From Elusimicrobiota bacterium (lineage in GTDB: Bacteria; Elusimicrobiota; Elusimicrobia; FEN-1173), in contig JADKIY010000002.1 of NCBI GenBank assembly GCA_016722575.1, positions 1,040,134 through 1,104,133 of the forward strand: a stretch of DNA of 64,000 bases. Reading direction: 5' to 3'. A program made the translations under genes and the position numbers. Positions 59,964 through 64,000 of this stretch are shown one piece after another; the first letter of the stretch is position 1; each line of letters begins with the position of its first letter. The notes under the pieces were generated by a model, which was not told where the DNA came from, ran no database searches, and saw only the letters and a list, made by a program, of their open reading frames with translations.

Positions 59964-60267
59964 AGAGCGCGTCCAAATCCGCGGCGGTCCATCCCGCCTC
60001 CAGGATCGGCCCCCGGGGCGCGTAGAAAAACCGGTAGCCGATTTTGGGGAAATCTTTTTCGAGGATTCGCAGGGCGGCCCGCACGGCGCCGTCCCGGCTC
60101 ACTTCCAGGAGGTGGGACCGCCAACCCATGCGGCGCTTGACCTCGGCCCACCCTTCCGTCTGAAAGGGGTGGCCTTTGGCCGACCCGGGGCCAAAGAGCA
60201 ACGGGGGGGGCGGGGTGTTTATATTCGGGGCGTCGGCGGGTTCGTTCACAGGCGAGGATTTTGCCAT
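59914..60267 (-). CDS. FemX/FemAB-like aminoacyltransferase, N-terminal part (frameshifted)
   Basis: From ATG 60267, 2 nt after the GT4 stop, this frame reads HPFQTEGWAEVKRRMGWRSH, RILEKDFPKIGYRFFYAPRG and DLDALFERAQALARERRAVF, the usual N-terminal part of FemX proteins. It then hits a stop after VFP. Removing one base from the GGG at 59918-59920 joins it to the C-terminal frame (VFLKIDPD) to give about 371 aa, normal for the family. Confidence 0.85.
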   Translation of the reverse strand: MAKSSPVNEPADAPNINTPPPPLLFGPGSAKGHPFQTEGWAEVKRRMGWRSHLLEVSRDGAVRAALRILEKDFPKIGYRFFYAPRGPILEAGWTAADLDALFERAQALARERRAVFP

Positions 60268-60269
60268 AT

Positions 60270-61358
60270 TCAACCGCGCCCGTCCCGCCGGGCGGCGACG
60301 GCCTGGTAGAGATCCAGGTACGCGTCCACCATGCGACGGAAGGAATAATGCTCGACGATCCGCGCCCGGGCCTCCCGGCCCTTTTGGCGGCGCGCCTCCG
60401 GCGACAGTCCGGCCCAACGCTCCAAAGCCCGGGACAGGGCGTCGGCGTCGCCCGCCGGGGCCACGGCGCCGTCGTCGTTCACAACCGCGCGGCAATCCCC
60501 CACGTCGGTGGCCGCGGCGGGCACGCCGCAGGCCATGGCCTCGGCCAACGCGTAGGGCGAGCTCTCCCCCACCGACGACAAACAGAACAGGTCCAGGGAT
60601 TGGTAGAAGGGCACGGTCCGGTCCAGGGCGCCCAGGCGCTCAAAGCATTCGGGGCGTCCCGTTTCGGCGATCCAGCGGGTGAGATCGGGATTGTCGACGG
60701 TGACGCCGGGCCCCGCCAGGCGGGCGCGGACATCGACCCCCCGTTGCAAAAGGCGGCCCACGGCCCGCACGAAGGTGGCGTGGTCTTTTTGGGGGTCCCA
60801 CCGGGCCAGGTGGCCGATGACGACGGGCCCGCCGGGCCGGGCTTCTTCCGACGGGCGGTAGAGATCGGTGTCCACCCCGTTGGGGATGACGCTCATTTTC
60901 CCCGGGGCGTAGCCCGCCGCGGCGTGGGCCGAGCGGGCGGCTTCGGAATTGCAGACGATGGCGTCCGGCCGCCCGGCGGAAAGCGCCGCGCCGAGCTTCA
61001 TGGCGGCCCGGGTGGGCCAGCGGTTGACGGCCGCGCTCAAGTTCGCCTGCATGAGGTTCCACAGGAGCCCCGTCCGGGGCCGGAAGAGGGTCAGGGCCCC
61101 GGCGGCCAGGTTGCCGTTGTAAAGCCAGCCCACGACGGTGGCGGGGGCCGGGCCCCGAAAATCCGAGGGTCCCAAGGGCGCGGCCGGCACGCCGGATTTT
61201 TCAAAGGCGGGAAAAAGCGCGCCGCCGCGTTTGAGCGACGCCACCCGGCTGTCCCAGCCCCGGGCCCGTTCGGCCTGGGCCAGCCGCCAAACCACAAATT
61301 CCGTGCCGCCGTAGCCCAGCCCGGGAACCACGTGGAGCACCGACCGGGAAGCGGTCAC
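60270..61358 (-). CDS. Family 4 glycosyltransferase
   Basis: GTG 61358 overlaps the upstream stop by 4 nt and starts VTASRSVLHVVPGLGYGGTE, the nucleotide-sugar acceptor loop. The 362-aa protein has IVCNSEAARSAHAAAGY, VIPNGVDTDLYRP, VIGHLARWDPQKDHATFVRA and the EX7E motif region FCLSSVGESSPYALAEAMAC. It is a retaining GT-B enzyme for a cell-surface glycan; donor and acceptor are unknown. Part of the minus-strand surface operon. Confidence 0.93.
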   Translation of the reverse strand: MTASRSVLHVVPGLGYGGTEFVVWRLAQAERARGWDSRVASLKRGGALFPAFEKSGVPAAPLGPSDFRGPAPATVVGWLYNGNLAAGALTLFRPRTGLLWNLMQANLSAAVNRWPTRAAMKLGAALSAGRPDAIVCNSEAARSAHAAAGYAPGKMSVIPNGVDTDLYRPSEEARPGGPVVIGHLARWDPQKDHATFVRAVGRLLQRGVDVRARLAGPGVTVDNPDLTRWIAETGRPECFERLGALDRTVPFYQSLDLFCLSSVGESSPYALAEAMACGVPAAATDVGDCRAVVNDDGAVAPAGDADALSRALERWAGLSPEARRQKGREARARIVEHYSFRRMVDAYLDLYQAVAARRDGRG

Positions 61359-62236
61359 GATGTCCGCCCCGCCCGGGCGGCGGCCAGCACGTCGACCCGG
61401 GGCCGCCAACCGGTCCGTCGGCGAATTTTGGCGGGGTTGCCCACGGCGAAAGACGCGGCCGACTTGCCGGACCCCGCGCCCGTCGCTTTCCATATCACGT
61501 TCACCCCCGCGCCCCGGGCCATCGCGTCGAACAAATCCCCCATTCGAAGGCCGCGCCCCGAACAGACGTTGTAAATCTCCCCGGGACGTCCGCGGGCCAA
61601 CAACGCGCCCAGGGCTTCAAACGCGTCCCCCGGGGTCAGGTAATCCCGGACGGCGTCCGGCGGCCCCGTCTTGACCGAAAACGCCCGAGGGGGTTTTTTG
61701 CGCCGCAGGAGGCCCCACACCCGGGAGACCGCGAAGGTGGGCGGCGCGTCGGGGGCGAACAAATTAAAAAGGCGCGCCACGATCACGGGCACGCCGAGGG
61801 CGTGGTAGGACAATCCCAATTGGGTTTGAAGGTGTTTGGAAAGGCCGTATTCCGTTTGCGGGCGGCAGGGGGTTTTTTCCGAAAAACGACGCCCGGAACG
61901 CCCCGCGCCGTATTCCGCCGCCGATCCCAAAAGAAGAACGCGCGGGCGCGGGAAGGGGAGTCGGCGGATCGCTTCGAGCAGGAAAAACGTCGGGGCGACG
62001 TGGGCCGCCATCAGGCGGCGGCGGGACGCCGGCCGGGCGAGACCGGCGCAGTGAAGGACGTGGGTGGGGCGCCGGCGGACCAAAGCGGCGCGAACGTCCT
62101 CCACGGATTTAAACCGTCGGGTTTCGCCCCCGCCGGGTTGGTCGCCGAAAACGGCCGCGCCGGGAAACCGGCGGCGAAGGCTCTTTAGAAGTCGGGAACC
62201 GAGATACCCCCGGCTGCCCGTCACCCAAATTCGCAC
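61355..62236 (-). CDS. NAD-dependent epimerase/dehydratase (extended SDR, GDP-deoxymannose reductase-like)
   Basis: The 293-aa protein starts at GTG 62236 with RIWVTGSRGYLGSRLLKSLR. It has HVLHCAGLARPASRR, LLLGSAAEYG, the catalytic YGLSK and VARLFNLFAPDAPPTFAVSR, then RDYLTPGDAFEALGAL and YNVCSGRGLRMGDLFD. The pattern is closest to GDP-4-keto-6-deoxy-mannose reductases (Rmd-like), though the nucleotide sugar is a guess. It follows the nucleotidyltransferase by 6 nt. Confidence 0.88.
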   Translation of the reverse strand: MRIWVTGSRGYLGSRLLKSLRRRFPGAAVFGDQPGGGETRRFKSVEDVRAALVRRRPTHVLHCAGLARPASRRRLMAAHVAPTFFLLEAIRRLPFPRPRVLLLGSAAEYGAGRSGRRFSEKTPCRPQTEYGLSKHLQTQLGLSYHALGVPVIVARLFNLFAPDAPPTFAVSRVWGLLRRKKPPRAFSVKTGPPDAVRDYLTPGDAFEALGALLARGRPGEIYNVCSGRGLRMGDLFDAMARGAGVNVIWKATGAGSGKSAASFAVGNPAKIRRRTGWRPRVDVLAAARAGRTS

Positions 62237-62242
62237 GACCGT

Positions 62243-62986
62243 TTAAACGGAGGTCATCGACGGGCCCGCGTCCTTCGTGAAAAGTTCCTGGGCCTGGCGG
62301 TAATCGTCGGGGCGGCCGATGTCCAACCACTGGCACCGGCCGGGGAAGGCGACCACCCGTTCGCCCGCCCGCAAGAGCGCCAGCACCAGATCCGGAAAAT
62401 CCAAAAGAACACCGGGTTTAATCCATTTTAAAACGCGCGGTTCGTAGACGTAGATGCCCATGCTGACTTCCAAGGTGGACACGGGTTTTTCCCGGTAACC
62501 GGTCACCCGGCGGTCGGCGTCGATGTCCAGGACGCCCAGGTCGATTTTGACTTCCCGCGTGTGGGCCGCGATGGTGAGGGCCGCGCCGCGCTCCCGGTGA
62601 AAGGCCACCAGGGCGCCGACGTCCAGGTCGGTCAGGAGATCGCCGTTCAACACCAAAAAGGTGTCCTTCAAGTCGGGCACCAGCGACAGGGCCCCGGCGG
62701 TCCCGAGCGGCGCGTCCTCGTGCACAAGACGGAGGGTTATTCTTTTTTTCCAATCGGGCTTTTGGTCAAAATAAGCCTTCACGAGCTCGCCCAAATGTCC
62801 CAGCGCCAAGGTCATGTCCGTCACCCCGTGGGCGAGGAGCCGCTCCATGAGCACTTCCAAAACCGGCTTGTCCCCCAGGGGCATCAGGGGTTTGGGGAAA
62901 TTGATGGTGAAGGGCTGCAGTCGCGTGCCCCGGCCCCCGGCCAGGATCACGGCCCGCAGTCCGGCGGCGGGTTTCGCGGCGGTCAT
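62243..62986 (-). CDS. Sugar-1-phosphate nucleotidyltransferase
   Basis: The 247-aa protein has the signature AVILAGGRGTRLQPFTINFP with KPLMPLGDKP, then LVHEDAPLGTAGALSLVPDL, FLVLNGDLLTDLD and WLDIGRPDDYRQAQ. It activates a hexose-1-phosphate with NTP; it could be mannose-1-phosphate guanylyltransferase-like or glucose-1-phosphate thymidylyl/cytidylyl-like. Placed between two sugar-modifying SDR enzymes, it supplies their nucleotide sugar. ATG 62986 overlaps the preceding frame's stop by 4 nt. Confidence 0.9.
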   Translation of the reverse strand: MTAAKPAAGLRAVILAGGRGTRLQPFTINFPKPLMPLGDKPVLEVLMERLLAHGVTDMTLALGHLGELVKAYFDQKPDWKKRITLRLVHEDAPLGTAGALSLVPDLKDTFLVLNGDLLTDLDVGALVAFHRERGAALTIAAHTREVKIDLGVLDIDADRRVTGYREKPVSTLEVSMGIYVYEPRVLKWIKPGVLLDFPDLVLALLRAGERVVAFPGRCQWLDIGRPDDYRQAQELFTKDAGPSMTSV

Positions 62987-63965
62987 CGGGCGTAGTCCCC
63001 GGGGCGACAGGCGCCGGGATGCCGGCGAATGTAGTCGGCGGTGCGGCGAAGACCTTCGTCCAGGCCCACCCGGGGCGTCCAGTCCAAGAGTCGACGGGCC
63101 TTGCCCGCGTCGCAGAGCAACAAGTCCACTTCGCTGGCGGCGGGCCGGGCCCGGGCGCGGTCGATTTTAAGGCGCGGCCGTCGGCGGAGAAGCGTCATGC
63201 TTTTCTCCGCCAATTCCCCACGCTCGCGGCCTTCCCCTGGCCGAAATGAATCACTTCCCCGTCCAAGCCCGGGCGTTCCAGGGCCGCGGCGAAGATTAGA
63301 CCGCCGTCTGTTAGAAGGTCAGGTCGGCGAGGCGCGGTGTTCCCCAGGGCGGGGTTTGGCCCCCAATTTGGGAAAGGATCGTCGGCAACACGGCCCGGGC
63401 CGATTGGCGCGGCCCGTAGGTGTTGAAGGGGCGGAGGACCACGACGGGCAGGCCGTGGCTTCGGTGGTAGGCCAGGGCCATTTGGTCGGCGGCGATTTTG
63501 CTGGCCGCGTAAGGGGACTGGGCGTTTAACCGGTGGGTTTCGTCCATGGGCGTCCGTTGGGCCGTGCCGTAGACTTCGCTGGTGGAGGTCACCACCAATC
63601 GGCGGACCTTGTGGCGACGGCAGGCTTCCAACACATTCAGCGTTCCCTGGACGTTGGTGGCCACGTAGGAATCCGCCGCTTGATAGGAATAGGGAATGGC
63701 GATCAGGGCCGCCAGATGGGCCACCGCCGAACAGCCCTTCACGACCTCGGCCATCTGGTGGGGCGTCCCGCACGTCCCCGGCCACGACGTCCAACCGGGC
63801 CCGCCGTCGGCCGTCGATCTCGTCCAAAAAGCCTTGGCGCCCCGCGCCGTTGTAGTGGACCAGCGCCCGCACCCGGGCGCAGTCAGAGGCCTCCACCACG
63901 TGGCTGCCGATAAAGCCGCCCGCGCCGGTCACCCGAACGGGGGCTCGGTTTAACGATCCAGACAT
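62983..63965 (-). pseudogene. NDP-sugar epimerase/dehydratase (LegB-like), broken by at least three indels
   Basis: From ATG 63965 (GGAGGTG upstream) the pieces read VRVTGAGGFIGSHVVE and ALVHYNGAGRQGFLDEIDGR, then in a second frame (63754-63311) AHLAALIAIPYSYQAADSYV, TSTSEVYGTAQRTPMDETH, SPYAASKIAADQMAL and RPFNTYGPRQSARAVLP. A third frame holds LTDGGLIFAAALERPGLDG and VIHFGQGKAASVG, and a fourth (63213-62983) AEKSMTLLRRRPRLKIDRAR to the end. Together they make one complete extended-SDR enzyme of about 325 aa with the YxxxK motif. Shifts near 63758, 63316 and 63203 are each one base. Real decay or poor consensus are both possible. Confidence 0.85.
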
Positions 63966-64000
63966 GGGGTTCCCACCTCCGAACGGACGCCCGCGGGGCA

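Overview
The window is a 64 kb piece of a high-GC (roughly two-thirds G+C by eye) Gram-negative-type bacterial chromosome. The envelope outfit (DsbD, PBP1A, FemX-like enzyme, secreted FecR-domain protein, KefB-type antiporter), frequent GTG/TTG starts, tight 4-nt gene overlaps, a YciH/SUI1 protein and the carboxynorspermidine pathway do not fit a well-known model genus. The large secreted first gene recalls proteins I associate with Elusimicrobiota/Omnitrophota, so an uncultured member of such a lineage is my best guess, at low confidence.

Layout. 1-8 kb: truncated secreted protein, DsbD-N-like protein, nitrilase, PAS-PAS-GGDEF-EAL protein and a saccharopine-dehydrogenase-like enzyme. 7.9-14.9 kb: a minus-strand operon (EamA half-transporter, YajQ, two sulfatase-fold proteins, a TIM-barrel protein). 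15-21.7 kb: SUI1 protein, an inverted-repeat element, a duplicated 73-aa protein, a helix-turn-helix protein, rfbD, asd and a frameshifted dnaE. 21.8-30 kb: a glycan cluster (GT39-type membrane protein, two methyltransferases, GT2, asnB) and a secreted CBM/alpha-barrel protein. 30-43 kb: malic enzyme, FecR protein, nspC with its dehydrogenase, a copper-type P-ATPase, cysDN(C), a beta-CASP nuclease-like protein and an HI0933 flavoprotein. 43-48 kb: a membrane glycosyltransferase, a redoxin and dsbD.

48.0-51.1 kb is a clear low-GC foreign block. It holds three small genes, each followed by an integron attC-like site, with no integrase (a CALIN-like array), then a VOC protein and a brnTA toxin-antitoxin pair with a readable promoter/operator. 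The block abuts the 3' end of a tRNA-Asn(GTT) gene that is split in its anticodon loop by a 244-nt group I intron. Upstream of the tRNA is a 57-bp double-hairpin tandem array that carries copies of the tRNA 5' end.

52-64 kb returns to core envelope functions: PBP1A, KefB-type antiporter, then a long minus-strand operon reading epimerase, nucleotidyltransferase, SDR, GT4, FemX-like enzyme, alanine racemase, glycerate kinase and 2-hydroxyacid dehydrogenase.

Four otherwise conserved genes (dnaE, the GT39 gene, femX and the last epimerase) are broken by single-base indels, mostly in short homopolymers and with three in the final kilobase. This looks more like consensus error than decay, and it limits confidence in reading frames.
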